Positions 10,652-21,079 are shown, counted from the stretch's first letter. The stretch: DNA of 64,000 bases from Accumulibacter sp. (GCA_024235715.1 JACKLW010000008.1:248001-312000); one strand, 5' to 3'. Program-made: numbers and translations. Notes: generated by a model from the letters alone, not told the origin.

Positions 10652-13600
10652 GTGGCCACTACCCAAGCACTACGGCAGCGTTTGCGCGACTATCACCGTA
10701 TCGACGAGGCACAGCTCGTCGAAGAACTGATCACCCGCGCGCGCTTCACCCATTCCGAACAGCAGGGCATTCGCCAGCGCGCGACGCCGCTGGTGCAGAA
10801 CGTCCGCGACCGGCGCCTGAAAACCGGCGGCATCGATGCCTTTCTGACCACCTACGACCTCTCCTCCCGCGAAGGTGTGGTGCTGATGTGTCTCGCCGAA
10901 GCGTTGCTGCGCATCCCTGATGCCGACACCGTCGATCGCCTGATACGCGACAAGATCGGCAGCACCGAGTGGCAGAAACGGCTCGGCGCATCGCACAGCA
11001 CATTCGTCAATGCCGGCACCTGGGCCTTGATGCTCACTGGCCAGATCGTCAATCTTGACAGCACCGAACGCAACGTCAGCGGCATCCTCAAACGCCTGGT
11101 TTCGCGTACCGGCGAACCCGTGATCCGCCAGGCGGTGACTGCCGCGATGCGCATCCTCGGCAGGCAGTTCGTCATGGGGCGCAACATCCACGAGGCGCTC
11201 GAACGCGCGCGCGGCGCCGAAAAAACCGGCTACCGCCACTCCTATGACATGCTCGGAGAGGCTGCACGTACCAGCGCCGACGCGTTGCGCTATTTCGATT
11301 CCTACAGCAAGGCGATTGCGGCCATCGGTGAAGCCGCCAGTGGCCGCCCACCCTTCATTGCGCCGTCGATATCGATCAAGCTCTCGGCACTGCATCCACG
11401 CTACGAAGTTGCCAACGAGGAGCGTGTGCGGCGCGAGCTGCTGCCAGCGATCAAGGCGCTGGCAGTCAGGGCCAAGGCCAGGAACATCGGCCTGACCATC
11501 GACGCCGAGGAAGCCGAGCGACTCGAATTGTCGATGGGACTGATCGAGGCGCTGGCCACCGATCACGAACTGATCGGCTGGAACGGCCTCGGACTGGCGA
11601 TACAGGCCTATCAGAAGCGCGCCCTGCCCTTGCTCGACTGGCTCGCCGACGTTGCCCACCGCGGTCAGCGGCGCTTGCTGGTGCGCCTGTGCAAGGGCGC
11701 CTACTGGGACGCCGAGATCAAGATCGCGCAGGAGCGCGGCCACAGCGATTACCCGGTGTTTACGCGCAAGGTGAGCAGCGACGTGTCCTACCTGGCCTGC
11801 GCCAGGCGTCTGTTCGCCGACCCGCAGGCCTTCTACCCTGCTTTCGCCACGCACAACGCGCACACCCTGGCCGCGGTCGCCGAAATCGCGATCAGCGCCG
11901 GTGGCAGTGACGAATGGGAATATCAGCGCCTGCACGGCATGGGCGAAGAGCTCTATGACCAGATCGTCGGCGCCAACAAGTGGGGTCGTGCCTGCCGCGT
12001 CTATGCGCCGGTCGGCAGTCATGAAGACCTGCTGGCCTACCTGGTTCGTCGCCTGCTGGAGAACGGCGCCAACTCGTCGTTCGTCAACCGCATCGCCGAC
12101 GCCGAGTTGCCCATCGATCTGCTGATCGCCGATCCGGTCGAGAGACTTGCCGCACTGGCGGTCAAACGCCAGCCGCGCATCCCCCTGCCGCGTGACCTCT
12201 TCGGTGCCGAACGCGCCAATAGTGAAGGACCGGACATGAACGACAAAGCCGCACTCGAAGACCTCGGCAAGGCCATCAAGCACAGCCGCACCGTCAACTA
12301 CCTCGCCGCGCCGCTGATTGGCGGCAAACAGGGTCGCGGCGCCAGCAGCCGGCCGGTCTGCTCGCCAGCGGACCAGCGCGAGGTCGTCGGTCAGGTGATC
12401 GATGCCAGCGTCGCCGACGTCGGCGCTGCACTCGCCGCCGCGCAGGCGGCCTTCCCGGCCTGGGAAGGGACGCCCGCCAGCGCACGCGCTGCCGCTCTCG
12501 AACGCGCCGCGGACCTGATGCAGGAGCGCCTGCCCGAACTGGTCGCGCTGATCGTTCGCGAAGGTGGCCGCATCCAGGTCGACGCCGTATCGGAAGTCCG
12601 CGAGGCGATCGATTTCTGCCGCTACTACGCCGCGCAGGCGAAGGAAAAGTTCTCGGCACCGATCGAGCTGCCGGGCCCGACAGGCGAGCGCAACAGCCTG
12701 TCTCTGCACGGCCGCGGTGTCTTTGTCTGCATCAGCCCCTGGAATTTTCCGCTGGCCATTTTTGTCGGCCAGGTCGCCGCCGCGCTGGCCGCCGGCAACA
12801 CGGTGGTCGCCAAACCCGCCGAGCAGACGCCGCTGGTGGCTGCCCTGGCCGTCGGCATGCTGCACAGCGCCGGTATCCCGGCCACTGCACTGGCCTTCCT
12901 GCCCGGCGATGGCCGCGTCGGCGCGGCGATCGTCGCCGCGCGTGAATGCGCCGGCGTTGCCTTCACGGGTTCCACCGAAGTGGCGCGCAGCATCGCCCGG
13001 ACGCTGGCCGGCAAGGAAGGGCCGCTGGTGCCGCTGATTGCCGAAACCGGCGGCCAGAACGCGCTGATCGCCGACTCGTCGGCGCTGCCCGAACAGGTCG
13101 TCCGCGACGTCCTTGCCTCGGCCTTCAATTCGGCCGGCCAGCGCTGTTCGGCGCTGCGCGTGCTTTTCGTCCAGGCCGACATTGCCGAGCACGTCAGCAA
13201 GATGCTCGCCGGCGCCATGCAGGAACTGCGTATCGGCGACCCGGCAGACCTGCGCACCGACGTCGGGCCGGTGATCGACGAAGCCGCGCGCAAGGTGCTG
13301 GTCGCGCACGCCAGCTGGCTCGACAGCTTCGCGAGCCCGCTTTACACATGCCCGCTGGACGAGCCGGCGACCGCCCACGGGACCTTCTTCGCGCCGCGCG
13401 CGTACGAGATCGACAGCCTGTCGCGCCTCGAACGCGAGGTCTTCGGGCCGATCCTGCACATCATCCGCTGGCGAGGCGAGGATCTCGACAAGGTTTGCGA
13501 GGCCATCGCCAGCACAGGCTACGGCCTGACGCTGGGCATCCATAGCCGCATCGAGGAGACCGTCCGGCGGATCACCGCGCGGTTGCACGTTGGCAACACC

Positions 13601-13795
13601 TACGTCAACCGCAACGTCATCGGTGCAGTGGTCGGCGTACAACCCTTCGGCGGCGAAGGCCTCTCGGGCACCGGACCGAAAGCCGGCGGGCCGCACTACC
13701 TTTACCGCTTCGCGAGCGAGCGCACGCTGTCGGTCGATACCACCGCCGCCGGTGGCAACGCCAGCCTGATGGCGTTGGACGCGGGTGATGACTGA
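10652..13795 (+). CDS. putA: Bifunctional proline dehydrogenase / P5C dehydrogenase PutA
   Basis: A flavin- and NAD-dependent enzyme oxidising proline to glutamate in two steps with channelling. From GTG 10652 the product is 1047 residues. The N-terminal half holds the PRODH barrel (IKLSALHPRYE, GLAIQAYQKRALPLLDWL, VRLCKGAYWDAEIK, FATHNAHT); the second half is an aldehyde dehydrogenase (ISPWNFPLAIFVGQVAAALAAGN, FTGSTEVA, ETGGQNALI, SAGQRCSALR with catalytic Cys832). The length and absence of a ribbon-helix-helix N-terminus place it with short type-A PutAs that cannot repress their own gene, so regulation must come from elsewhere, plausibly the upstream GntR protein. The frame stays open to 10457, but that part overlaps livK and the hairpin. 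Confidence 0.95.
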   Translation: MATTQALRQRLRDYHRIDEAQLVEELITRARFTHSEQQGIRQRATPLVQNVRDRRLKTGGIDAFLTTYDLSSREGVVLMCLAEALLRIPDADTVDRLIRDKIGSTEWQKRLGASHSTFVNAGTWALMLTGQIVNLDSTERNVSGILKRLVSRTGEPVIRQAVTAAMRILGRQFVMGRNIHEALERARGAEKTGYRHSYDMLGEAARTSADALRYFDSYSKAIAAIGEAASGRPPFIAPSISIKLSALHPRYEVANEERVRRELLPAIKALAVRAKARNIGLTIDAEEAERLELSMGLIEALATDHELIGWNGLGLAIQAYQKRALPLLDWLADVAHRGQRRLLVRLCKGAYWDAEIKIAQERGHSDYPVFTRKVSSDVSYLACARRLFADPQAFYPAFATHNAHTLAAVAEIAISAGGSDEWEYQRLHGMGEELYDQIVGANKWGRACRVYAPVGSHEDLLAYLVRRLLENGANSSFVNRIADAELPIDLLIADPVERLAALAVKRQPRIPLPRDLFGAERANSEGPDMNDKAALEDLGKAIKHSRTVNYLAAPLIGGKQGRGASSRPVCSPADQREVVGQVIDASVADVGAALAAAQAAFPAWEGTPASARAAALERAADLMQERLPELVALIVREGGRIQVDAVSEVREAIDFCRYYAAQAKEKFSAPIELPGPTGERNSLSLHGRGVFVCISPWNFPLAIFVGQVAAALAAGNTVVAKPAEQTPLVAALAVGMLHSAGIPATALAFLPGDGRVGAAIVAARECAGVAFTGSTEVARSIARTLAGKEGPLVPLIAETGGQNALIADSSALPEQVVRDVLASAFNSAGQRCSALRVLFVQADIAEHVSKMLAGAMQELRIGDPADLRTDVGPVIDEAARKVLVAHASWLDSFASPLYTCPLDEPATAHGTFFAPRAYEIDSLSRLEREVFGPILHIIRWRGEDLDKVCEAIASTGYGLTLGIHSRIEETVRRITARLHVGNTYVNRNVIGAVVGVQPFGGEGLSGTGPKAGGPHYLYRFASERTLSVDTTAAGGNASLMALDAGDD

Positions 13796-13905
13796 CTCGA
13801 TACGCTGGCCAGAACGGTTTGAAAATCCCGAGCGACAGGGGCTCTGCCACCTGACGACACGATAAGAAGCAGCGCATTTCGCGCACGCAGCAAAGGAGGA
13901 AGGTG

Positions 13906-14820
13906 ATGGCTCTTGCACTCCAGCAACTGATCAACGGCCTGACACTTGGCGCGGTCTATGGCCTGATCGCCATCGGTTACACGATGGTTTACGGCATCAT
14001 CGGAATGATCAACTTCGCGCACGGCGATATCTACATGGTCAGCGCGTTCATTGCCATCACCGTGTTCACCCTGCTTGCCAGTTTCGCGATCAGCTCGGTG
14101 CCGCTGGCGCTGGTACTGGTGCTCATCGTCGCCGTCCTGTTTACCTCGGTCTACGGCTGGGCGGTCGAACGCATCGCCTATCGGCCGCTGCGCGGCGCAA
14201 CGCGGCTGGCGCCGCTGATCTCGGCGATCGGCATGTCGATCTTCCTGCAGAACTTCGTGCAGCTCACCCAGGGCGCGCGCGTCAAGCCGATTCCGCCGGT
14301 ACTGGTCGGCGGCATCGATCTGATGACCTTCGACGGCTTCACCGTACGGCTGGCGTACACGCAAATCCTCATCGTCATCGTCACCGTCGCGCTGATGGCC
14401 GGCTTCACCTGGCTGATTACAAAGACGTCGTTCGGGCGGCAGCAGCGATCCTGCGAACAGGACCGGACGATGACCGCGCTGCTCGGCATCAATGTCGACC
14501 GGACGATTTCGCTGACCTTCATGCTCGGCGCGGCGCTGGCCGCGGTCGCCGGGGTGATGGTCACCGTCTACTACGGGGTGGTCGACTTCTTCATCGGCTT
14601 CGTCGCCGGCATCAAGGCGTTTACGGCGGCCGTGCTCGGCGGCATCGGCTCGTTGCCGGGTGCGATGCTCGGCGGCCTGCTGATCGGCCTCATCGAAGCC
14701 TTCTGGGCCGCGTACCTGTCGGCAGAATACAAGGACGTAGCGACTTTCAGCATCCTGATCCTGGTGCTGATGTTCCGCCCTTCCGGCCTGCTCGGCCGTC
14801 CTGAAGTGGAGAAAGTCTGA
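13906..14820 (+). CDS. livH: HAAT ABC transporter permease, LivH type
   Basis: A 304-residue polytopic permease of the first LivH/LivM pair. The start [44 protein letters not shown] is the signature of LivH, and the C-terminal cytoplasmic coupling region includes [32 protein letters not shown] 13906 has AGGAGGAAGG ideally spaced; a GTG at 13903 is an alternative. Its stop overlaps the livM start by one base. It imports the ligand of the upstream binding protein across the inner membrane. Confidence 0.93.
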   Translation: MALALQQLINGLTLGAVYGLIAIGYTMVYGIIGMINFAHGDIYMVSAFIAITVFTLLASFAISSVPLALVLVLIVAVLFTSVYGWAVERIAYRPLRGATRLAPLISAIGMSIFLQNFVQLTQGARVKPIPPVLVGGIDLMTFDGFTVRLAYTQILIVIVTVALMAGFTWLITKTSFGRQQRSCEQDRTMTALLGINVDRTISLTFMLGAALAAVAGVMVTVYYGVVDFFIGFVAGIKAFTAAVLGGIGSLPGAMLGGLLIGLIEAFWAAYLSAEYKDVATFSILILVLMFRPSGLLGRPEVEKV

Positions 14821-16136
14821 TGGCCACCTTCGTCCTCGCCCCGCACAGCCTCTCGCCCGCGACGCGTCTCAAGGACGCTGCGGCGGTGGCCTTCATTACC
14901 CTGCTGCTGGGTATTCCAATGATCGGCCTGACCACCGTCGACCAGGGCGGCGCGCTGCAGATCGCCACCCGCTGGCCGACCCTGTTCACCTTCGTCGCCG
15001 TCGCTTTCGCCGGCCGGCTGGTCCTGCGCTACGGCATCGACCGGTTCAAGGCGCACCAGCTGACGCGCGAGCGCTCGACAGCCGCGACGGCCGCGGCAGT
15101 ACTGGCCGGCGGCGGCCGGGCCCGCAGTCCCATGCTGACCGGGGTGGCCTGGGCAGCGTTGGGTGTGGCGCTGACCTTGCCGGTATTCTTCGCCGACAAC
15201 CGCTACGTCGTCGACACCGCCACCACCGTGCTGATCTACGTCATGCTCGGCTGGGGCCTCAACGTCGTCGTCGGGCTGGCCGGTCTGCTCGACCTTGGTT
15301 ACGTTGCCTTCTACGCCGTCGGTGCCTACACCTACGGCATCCTGGGGACACAATTCGGCTGGAGCTTCTGGGAAGCGCTGCCGGTCGCCGGCGGCATGGC
15401 GGCCGCCTTCGGCGTCATCCTCGGCTGGCCGACGCTGCGTCTGCGTGGCGACTACCTGGCCATCGTGACCCTCGGTTTCGGCGAGATCGTCCGCGTCATC
15501 CTGGTAAACTGGACCGAGCTCTCCGGCGGCCCGAACGGGATCGCGTCGATCCCGCGGCCGACATTCTTCGGTCTGGAACTCAAGCCACCGGGGGACGATC
15601 CGACCTTTGCCTCCTTCTTCGGTATCGAGTACTCGCCCAGCCATCGGATCATCTTTCTCTACTACCTGATCCTGGCACTGGCACTGATCACCAACCTTTT
15701 CGTCTCGCGCATGCGCAAGCTGCCGATCGGGCGCGCCTGGGAGGCAATGCGTGAAGACGAGATCGCCTGCAAGGCGATGGGCATCAACGCCCGCAACGTC
15801 AAACTATCCGCCTTTGCCATCGGGGCCATGCTCGGCGGCTTTGCGGGTGTCTTTTTTGCTGCCCGGATGGGCTTCATCTCGCCGGAATCATTCACCTTCA
15901 GCGAGTCGGCGATCATTCTGGCGATCGTCGTTCTCGGCGGCATGGGCAGCCAGCTCGGCGTCGTTCTCGCCGCTCTGGTGCTGGTCCTGCTGCCTGAACT
16001 CGGGCGGGATTTTGCCGAATACCGGATGCTGCTCTTCGGTGCGGCGATGGTCATGATCATGGTCTGGAGGCCTGGCGGCATTCTTTCCCACCGCGAACCG
16101 ACGCTGCGCTATGCCGCCGAGGGGGAAAGCCGATGA
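14820..16136 (+). CDS. livM: HAAT ABC transporter permease, LivM type
   Basis: A 438-residue second permease. The first 120 residues hold an extra hydrophobic region typical of long LivM proteins, then the LivM core: [93 protein letters not shown]. Overlaps of 1 bp with livH and 4 bp with livG indicate translational coupling in one operon. Confidence 0.93.
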   Translation: MATFVLAPHSLSPATRLKDAAAVAFITLLLGIPMIGLTTVDQGGALQIATRWPTLFTFVAVAFAGRLVLRYGIDRFKAHQLTRERSTAATAAAVLAGGGRARSPMLTGVAWAALGVALTLPVFFADNRYVVDTATTVLIYVMLGWGLNVVVGLAGLLDLGYVAFYAVGAYTYGILGTQFGWSFWEALPVAGGMAAAFGVILGWPTLRLRGDYLAIVTLGFGEIVRVILVNWTELSGGPNGIASIPRPTFFGLELKPPGDDPTFASFFGIEYSPSHRIIFLYYLILALALITNLFVSRMRKLPIGRAWEAMREDEIACKAMGINARNVKLSAFAIGAMLGGFAGVFFAARMGFISPESFTFSESAIILAIVVLGGMGSQLGVVLAALVLVLLPELGRDFAEYRMLLFGAAMVMIMVWRPGGILSHREPTLRYAAEGESR

Positions 16137-16975
16137 GCGCCGCCAGCACCGCGCCCCTGCTCAGCGTCGAGCGCCTGACCATGCGCTTTGGCGGCCTGCT
16201 GGCCATCGACGACATGTCGCTGGACGTCGCCGCCCGGCAAATCACCGGCGTCATCGGACCGAACGGCGCCGGCAAGACGACCTTCTTCAACTGTCTGACC
16301 GGGTTCTACAAGCCGACCGAGGGAAGCGTTCGCCTGAACCACCCGCAACGCGGACCAATGCGCCTCGAAACGCTGCCCAGCCACCAGGTGGCGCACAAGG
16401 CGCAGGTCGTGCGCACCTTCCAGAACATCCGCCTGTTCCCGAAGATGACCGTCCTCGAGAACCTGATGGTCGCGCAGCACAATGCGCTGCAACACGCGTC
16501 GCGTTTCTCGCTGGCCGGTATCCTTGGCCTCGCCGGCTATCGGCGAGCCGAAGCGGCAGCCATGGACAAGGCCATCGGCTGGCTGAAACGGCTGGGCCTG
16601 ATCGACAAGGCAAATACGGCAGCCGGCGACCTGCCCTATGGCATGCAGCGGCGAATCGAAATCGCCCGCGCGCTCTGCGTCGACCCGCTGCTGCTGTGCC
16701 TCGACGAACCTGCCGCCGGCCTCAATCCGCGCGAATCCGCCGAGCTCAACGAACTGCTCAAGCATCTGGCAGGTGAAGAAGGCATCGCCATCCTGCTGAT
16801 CGAACACGACATGAGCGTGGTGATGAACGTCTCCGACCATATATGCGTGCTCAACTACGGGCGCAAGATCGCCGAAGGCAACCCGGTTCACATTCAGCAG
16901 GATCCGAACGTCATCAAGGCCTATCTCGGTGAGGACGATGCGGACGAGCAATTGCACGCGGAGGCCACGCCATGA
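16133..16975 (+). CDS. livG: HAAT ABC transporter ATP-binding protein, LivG type
   Basis: A 280-residue ABC ATPase: Walker [17 protein letters not shown] (about residues 42-57), the LivG-specific [25 protein letters not shown], a variant signature [15 protein letters not shown] in place of LSGGQ, Walker [15 protein letters not shown], and the H-loop [10 protein letters not shown]. The C-terminal [19 protein letters not shown] is also family-typical. The start is an ATGA overlap with livM and the stop an ATGA overlap with livF. Confidence 0.95.
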   Translation: MSAASTAPLLSVERLTMRFGGLLAIDDMSLDVAARQITGVIGPNGAGKTTFFNCLTGFYKPTEGSVRLNHPQRGPMRLETLPSHQVAHKAQVVRTFQNIRLFPKMTVLENLMVAQHNALQHASRFSLAGILGLAGYRRAEAAAMDKAIGWLKRLGLIDKANTAAGDLPYGMQRRIEIARALCVDPLLLCLDEPAAGLNPRESAELNELLKHLAGEEGIAILLIEHDMSVVMNVSDHICVLNYGRKIAEGNPVHIQQDPNVIKAYLGEDDADEQLHAEATP

Positions 16976-17703
16976 TGCTGCAAATGTCGGGTGTCCATGC
17001 CCACTATGGGAGCATTCACGCGCTGCACGGCGTCGACGTCGCGGTACAGGTCGGCGAGGTGGTCACCCTGATCGGCGCCAACGGTGCCGGCAAGTCGACA
17101 CTGATGATGTCGATCTTCGGGCAACCACGCGCTTCAGCCGGGCGCATCGTCTTCGACGGCGAAGACATCACCGCCCTGCCGACGCACGACATCGCCCGGC
17201 GCGGCATTGCCCTGGTTCCCGAAGGCCGGCGCATCTTCCCGCGCATGACCGTACTGGAGAACCTGCAGATGGGCGCCGTGCTCGGCGAAGAAAGCAACTT
17301 CGCGGTCGACCTGAAGCGCATGTACACGCTCTTCCCGATCCTCGAAGAGCGTTGCACGCAGAGCGCCGGCACGCTTTCCGGTGGCGAGCAGCAGATGCTG
17401 GCCATCGCCCGCGCACTGATGAGCCGTCCGCAACTGCTGCTCCTCGACGAACCTTCGCTGGGCCTGGCACCGTTGTACATCAAGAAGATCTTCCAGATCA
17501 TTCGCGAACTCAACCGCGAGCACGGCATGACCATCCTTCTGGTCGAGCAGAACGCGCACCACGCCTTGCGCGTAGCGCACCGCGGCTACGTCCTGCAGCA
17601 TGGCCAGATCATTCTTTCGGGGACCGGTAACGAACTGCTGGCCAGTCCGGAGGTGCGTGCCGCCTATCTCGAAGGCGGCCAGGCCGAGACCAGCGCCGCT
17701 TAG
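16972..17703 (+). CDS. livF: HAAT ABC transporter ATP-binding protein, LivF type
   Basis: A 243-residue second ATPase: VHAHYGSIHALHGVDVAVQVGEVVTLIGANGAGKSTLMMSIFG carries Walker A, followed by VPEGRRIFPRMTVLENLQMGA, signature LSGGEQQMLAIARALMSRP, Walker B LLLLDEPSLGLAP and the H-loop region LVEQNAHHALRVA. LivF with LivG forms the heterodimeric motor for LivH/LivM. It is the last transporter gene; the following permease starts only 20 bp downstream, so the transcript may continue. Confidence 0.95.
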   Translation: MMLQMSGVHAHYGSIHALHGVDVAVQVGEVVTLIGANGAGKSTLMMSIFGQPRASAGRIVFDGEDITALPTHDIARRGIALVPEGRRIFPRMTVLENLQMGAVLGEESNFAVDLKRMYTLFPILEERCTQSAGTLSGGEQQMLAIARALMSRPQLLLLDEPSLGLAPLYIKKIFQIIRELNREHGMTILLVEQNAHHALRVAHRGYVLQHGQIILSGTGNELLASPEVRAAYLEGGQAETSAA

Positions 17704-17722
17704 CCCGCCAGTCGACAACAGG

Positions 17723-18625
17723 ATGGCAACGAGCCAGGCGCCGCCGCGCTGGCTGCCCTTCGTCGTTCTCGGCGTCGGACTGCTGGCGATTTCCTTCGGT
17801 GCCGTCCTGGCGCGCTTCGCGCAGGGCTACGGCCTGCCCTCGCTGACCATCGCCACCCTGCGCCTCGGACTCGCGGCGCTGCTCATCACCCCGCTTGCCC
17901 TCTGGCAGTCGGGCCGGGCGCTGCGCGCCCTGAGCGTCCGGCAGGGTCTGCTGACCTGCGGTGCCGGCTTCTTCCTGGCGCTGCATTTCGCGACCTGGAT
18001 CACTTCGCTCGAATACACCTCGGTGGCCAGCAGTACGGCGCTGGTCACCACCAACCTGCTGTGGGTCGGCATCGCCTCGTTTCTGCTTTTTGGCGAGAAG
18101 CCGAGCGCATTGATGGCCATCGGCATCGTCGTTTCACTCTCGGGCAGCCTGCTTATCTTCTGGAGCGACAGCCGCAGCAGCGTCGCCGGCAGCGACCCGC
18201 TGCTCGGCAATTTCCTGGCCATCGCCGGCAGCTGGTGTTTTTCGGCCTATCTGCTGATCGGTCGCCGCCTGCGCGCCAATCTGCCGCTACCGGCGTACGT
18301 CTGGCTGGCCTACGGCAGTGCCTCGCTGATGCTGCTCGTCGCCTGCCAGTTGAGCAGCACGCCGCTCAGTGGCTACGCCAATGCGGCCTACCTGATCGCC
18401 CTCGGCATGGCGGTGGGCCCGCAGTTGCTGGGCCATACCTCGTACAACTGGTCGCTGAAGCACGTTTCCGCCACCTTCATCGCCGTGGTGACACTCGGCG
18501 AGCCGGTCGGCAGCGCGGCGCTGGCCTGGCTGTTCTTCGGCGAGTCCTTTGCGCTGGTGCAGGGCATCGGCTTTGTCCTGCTGCTCTTCGGCATCTACCT
18601 GGCAGCGCGTGGTGAAGGCCGCTGA
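17723..18625 (+). CDS. DMT-superfamily (EamA) transporter
   Basis: A 300-residue inner-membrane protein with two EamA repeats, about ten hydrophobic segments in all. The first repeat includes ARFAQGYGLPSLTIATLRLGLAALLITPLAL and ALHFATWITSLEYTSVASSTALVTTNLLWVGI; the second ends with the typical GEPVGSAALAWLFFGE. ATG 17723 is used because it yields a normal cytoplasmic N-terminus 20 bp after livF; earlier in-frame starts lie inside livF. Substrates of such carriers are usually metabolites or amino acids, often exported. The direct link to the liv-putA locus suggests an overflow exporter, but this is inference. Confidence 0.85.
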   Translation: MATSQAPPRWLPFVVLGVGLLAISFGAVLARFAQGYGLPSLTIATLRLGLAALLITPLALWQSGRALRALSVRQGLLTCGAGFFLALHFATWITSLEYTSVASSTALVTTNLLWVGIASFLLFGEKPSALMAIGIVVSLSGSLLIFWSDSRSSVAGSDPLLGNFLAIAGSWCFSAYLLIGRRLRANLPLPAYVWLAYGSASLMLLVACQLSSTPLSGYANAAYLIALGMAVGPQLLGHTSYNWSLKHVSATFIAVVTLGEPVGSAALAWLFFGESFALVQGIGFVLLLFGIYLAARGEGR

Positions 18626-19093
18626 GCGACGCACAGCAGGGCTCCACTCGATTTTGTGTCAAGCCGGCGTCTCCGGACGAGACACCTGAAAAATCCATGC
18701 ATGATCTATTCTCAAGCATCGCACGAGATTTCATCGTTTGCCGGCAGGGTCATGACAAAGATATGGTCGAGCCGGAACTCCCGGATGCCAGTCGTCTCGT
18801 TCAGAAACAACTGTTTGTAAATACGGCAGGGGGCGAGTGCAGAACGACGGGCTGGACGGCCTTGAGGAGAAGCAAAGTGGAAACGGGAGTATCGGTCTTG
18901 GGCGCAGGTTTTTCCATCGCGTTTATGGTTGCCTGTCTATCGTCGCCAAGCATAGGATTGCTGGTTGATTGTATTGCTCGCCATCGCCAGGAGGCGAAAG
19001 GCGCAAAACACGCTAGCGCCTAATGCGCCTACACTGTTTCTCTTCAAGCTTCCGAGATCCCGGCACCTTGAAAGCATAGTCCTGACTCCTCTG
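18626..19093. other. Gene-poor stretch after the DMT gene
   Basis: No gene can be supported. An open frame at 18697-19023 (108 codons) would give a peptide with one hydrophobic segment near residues 70-95, but it lacks a convincing ribosome-binding site and recognisable motifs. The composition is less GC-rich than the flanks, consistent with DNA disturbed by the adjacent transposase remnant. Confidence 0.4.
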
Positions 19094-19640
19094 CTAGCCG
19101 CGTTCATATGCCAGTAAAGGCGGCGACAAGCCGAGCGGCCGCGCTCTTTCTGGTTTCGCCGCGAGGATCGTGCTGACGATGCAGCGGACAGGCGCCGGCC
19201 GGCGAGCGGCTCTCGGCAACTGAGGCGCAGATGCCAGAACATCATGGTCAAGCCCCTTGCGGATATTGGCGATCATCGCCTTCATCCGGTCTTCGGCGGC
19301 ATGGGGGAGCGTGCGCAGCAGACGCGACTCGCCGGCGTGCTGGGTCAGGCGGGCGACCCCGGAGAGCAACATTGGGCGGCTGGTGATCGCTTCCAGGCGT
19401 GCCTTCGGATGCGCCAGGCGAACATATCAACGCCACCAGTTGTAGATCACAACTGCGCCACGGCGCGTGCCGAAAGGTTGCAGTGCACCAGCTCACCGGT
19501 GGTGTAGCCGCCCCGGCCCCATTGATTCTACAGCTCGTCGAAGCCGCTCTCGCAATCCGCCCGGTCGCGGGACAGCTGGCCCATGGGCCAGCAATAGCGT
19601 CCTCTCCGCCCAGCTCGCCCCACCAGCGTCGGCGTGGGCA
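19094..19640 (-). pseudogene. Remnant of a DDE transposase (C-terminal part), frameshifted
   Basis: Reading the minus strand across frames recovers the end of an IS4-like DDE transposase: DRADCESGFDEL, then an in-frame TAG where Lys is usual, NQWGRGGYTT, NLSARAVA, a frameshift into a YNWW-like segment, VRLAHPKARLEAITSRPMLLSGVARLTQHAGESR, and AEDRMKAMIANIRKGL followed by another shift. At least one nonsense and two frameshift changes are needed, and the N-terminal catalytic part is missing, so it is dead. No terminal inverted repeats or target duplication were identified. The exact IS family is not certain. Confidence 0.7.
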
Positions 19641-20095
19641 TGACCATGGAATTCACCTGACTGCCCTCGAATTGTCCTCGAATCGTCGTCACCCAGAGAC
19701 AGACAATGCCCTTGACCCCCCCCAGTTCTGGGGGGTTGTGGCACGACTGGCGAAGCAGTAGGCTTGGTTTAATGCGGTATTCAAGGCGTCCTGGGGCTGG
19801 GACCTGCCTGCCGCATGCAGAACAGACGGCAATTGCGGGGTGATACCGGATAGCGCGACGGGGGGCGCCGTCTGTCACACCAGGATGCGTGCGGGGGAGC
19901 GCCATGCAACACATGATTGTTAACCTACGCTGCGGTTTTCGGCCACCGCGATCGTTCCTCACGCCCGCCGATTGCCAGCGCTGCCCATCCCTTCCGATGC
20001 CTGACTTTCGCCTGCGACGACCAGGAACCGATCGTGCTGATTGGCCTGCCTGATTACGGGTGTTCTTTTGGCTACCATGACGAGGAGATACAACA
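19641..20095. other. Non-coding region with a C/G-run hairpin, upstream of the PEP-CTERM gene
   Basis: No supportable gene. A run of eight C followed by a run of six G (around 19717-19736) forms an inverted repeat, CCCCCCAG / CTGGGGGG, possibly the end of a lost element or a terminator. The rest precedes the PEP-CTERM gene and should hold its promoter, but no clear hexamers stand out; ACGAGGAG at about 20080-20087 is the likely ribosome-binding site. Confidence 0.4.
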
Positions 20096-20833
20096 ATGAA
20101 GAATTCTTTGGTGCACGCTTTCGCAATTGGCATGGCAATCGTTTCCTGGACCTACTCCAGCGAATCGTCTGCGGCGATCGTGACCAGCGGCTGCGCGAGC
20201 GCAAATCAGTTCTGTACCGTGGACGAACTCGTGCGCGGCGCGAGCATGATGGTCAACGACAAGCTTTTCGAGAACTGGAGCGCTGACGACGCTTCCACTG
20301 TCGCGCCCGTGGACCTGTCGCTGATCAGGGTGATTCCACTGGACGATCAGGCCTTGAACCCGGGCGTCGAATTCCTTTCGAATGGCGCTCTGGTCACCCA
20401 TGGACTTGAGCAGATCGATCTCGATCTCACTTTCCGCGTCTCGGTCGTCGGGGGCGCCGCCCGGATCGTTGGCAGCGCGCTCGAACTGTCGGCCTTCGAA
20501 TTCAGTGCCGGCAATGTTGGCGGAATTGTCGCGGTCTCGAGCGACGCCCTTACCGCGAACGGCCTTGCCGTGCTCGGCGAACAGGACGTCTTCGCGATCC
20601 ACTCGCTGGACGCGCTGCTGTTCGATTCAATCGCCCACCTGTCACAGGCGGCCATTCTCGTCGAGGCCAACATTCTCGTCACCGGAGACGATTCGGTGGA
20701 TACGGTAGCCCTGAACAGTTTCACCCAGCGCTTTGCGCAACGAGCGGTGCAGGTTCCCGAGCCGCCGACGCTGCCGATCCTTGGGCTTGCTCTGATCGGG
20801 CTCTGGCGAATGAACCGCCGCACGTTGCTGTAG
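20096..20833 (+). CDS. PEP-CTERM sorting-domain protein
   Basis: A 245-residue exported protein. An N-terminal signal peptide (about 1-27, ending SSAA|I) precedes a body without recognised domain, rich in hydrophobic/acidic beta-like segments. The C-terminus has the full sorting tag: VPEPPTLPILGLALIGLW then a basic MNRR tail, i.e. PEP motif, transmembrane helix, Arg cluster. Such proteins are processed by exosortase and associated with extracellular polysaccharide. No exosortase gene is in the window. Neighbour to the giant repeat protein downstream, but the 246-bp gap does not force an operon. Confidence 0.85.
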   Translation: MKNSLVHAFAIGMAIVSWTYSSESSAAIVTSGCASANQFCTVDELVRGASMMVNDKLFENWSADDASTVAPVDLSLIRVIPLDDQALNPGVEFLSNGALVTHGLEQIDLDLTFRVSVVGGAARIVGSALELSAFEFSAGNVGGIVAVSSDALTANGLAVLGEQDVFAIHSLDALLFDSIAHLSQAAILVEANILVTGDDSVDTVALNSFTQRFAQRAVQVPEPPTLPILGLALIGLWRMNRRTLL

Positions 20834-21079
20834 CGGAACGGTTTTCTGCGCCGGCAGCTTTTTCCGCCCGGCGTGCCGGGCCGAACACTCACACTCAGTC
20901 GGCGGAAAACACACAGCGGGCATTGGCGAAGACCCACCGCACCGCCGCGCCCGGAGTTGCGGTAATTCACGTACCAAGATCAGGAAACAACATCCACCTA
21001 GCCGCGCCCTGACGGTGCTTTCGCGTCCGTCGATCTTTTGGGCGCTCGACCGTTCATTGTCAGAAGACTGGAGAATGTC

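Noticed and set aside
10670-13918. 1082-codon minus-strand open frame opposite putA
   Set aside because: Exactly mirrors PutA, which has full domain motifs; the antisense frame is an artefact of GC-rich codon bias.
18697-19023. 108-codon open frame with one hydrophobic segment
   Set aside because: No recognisable family, weak ribosome-binding site, and location in degraded DNA near a transposase remnant.
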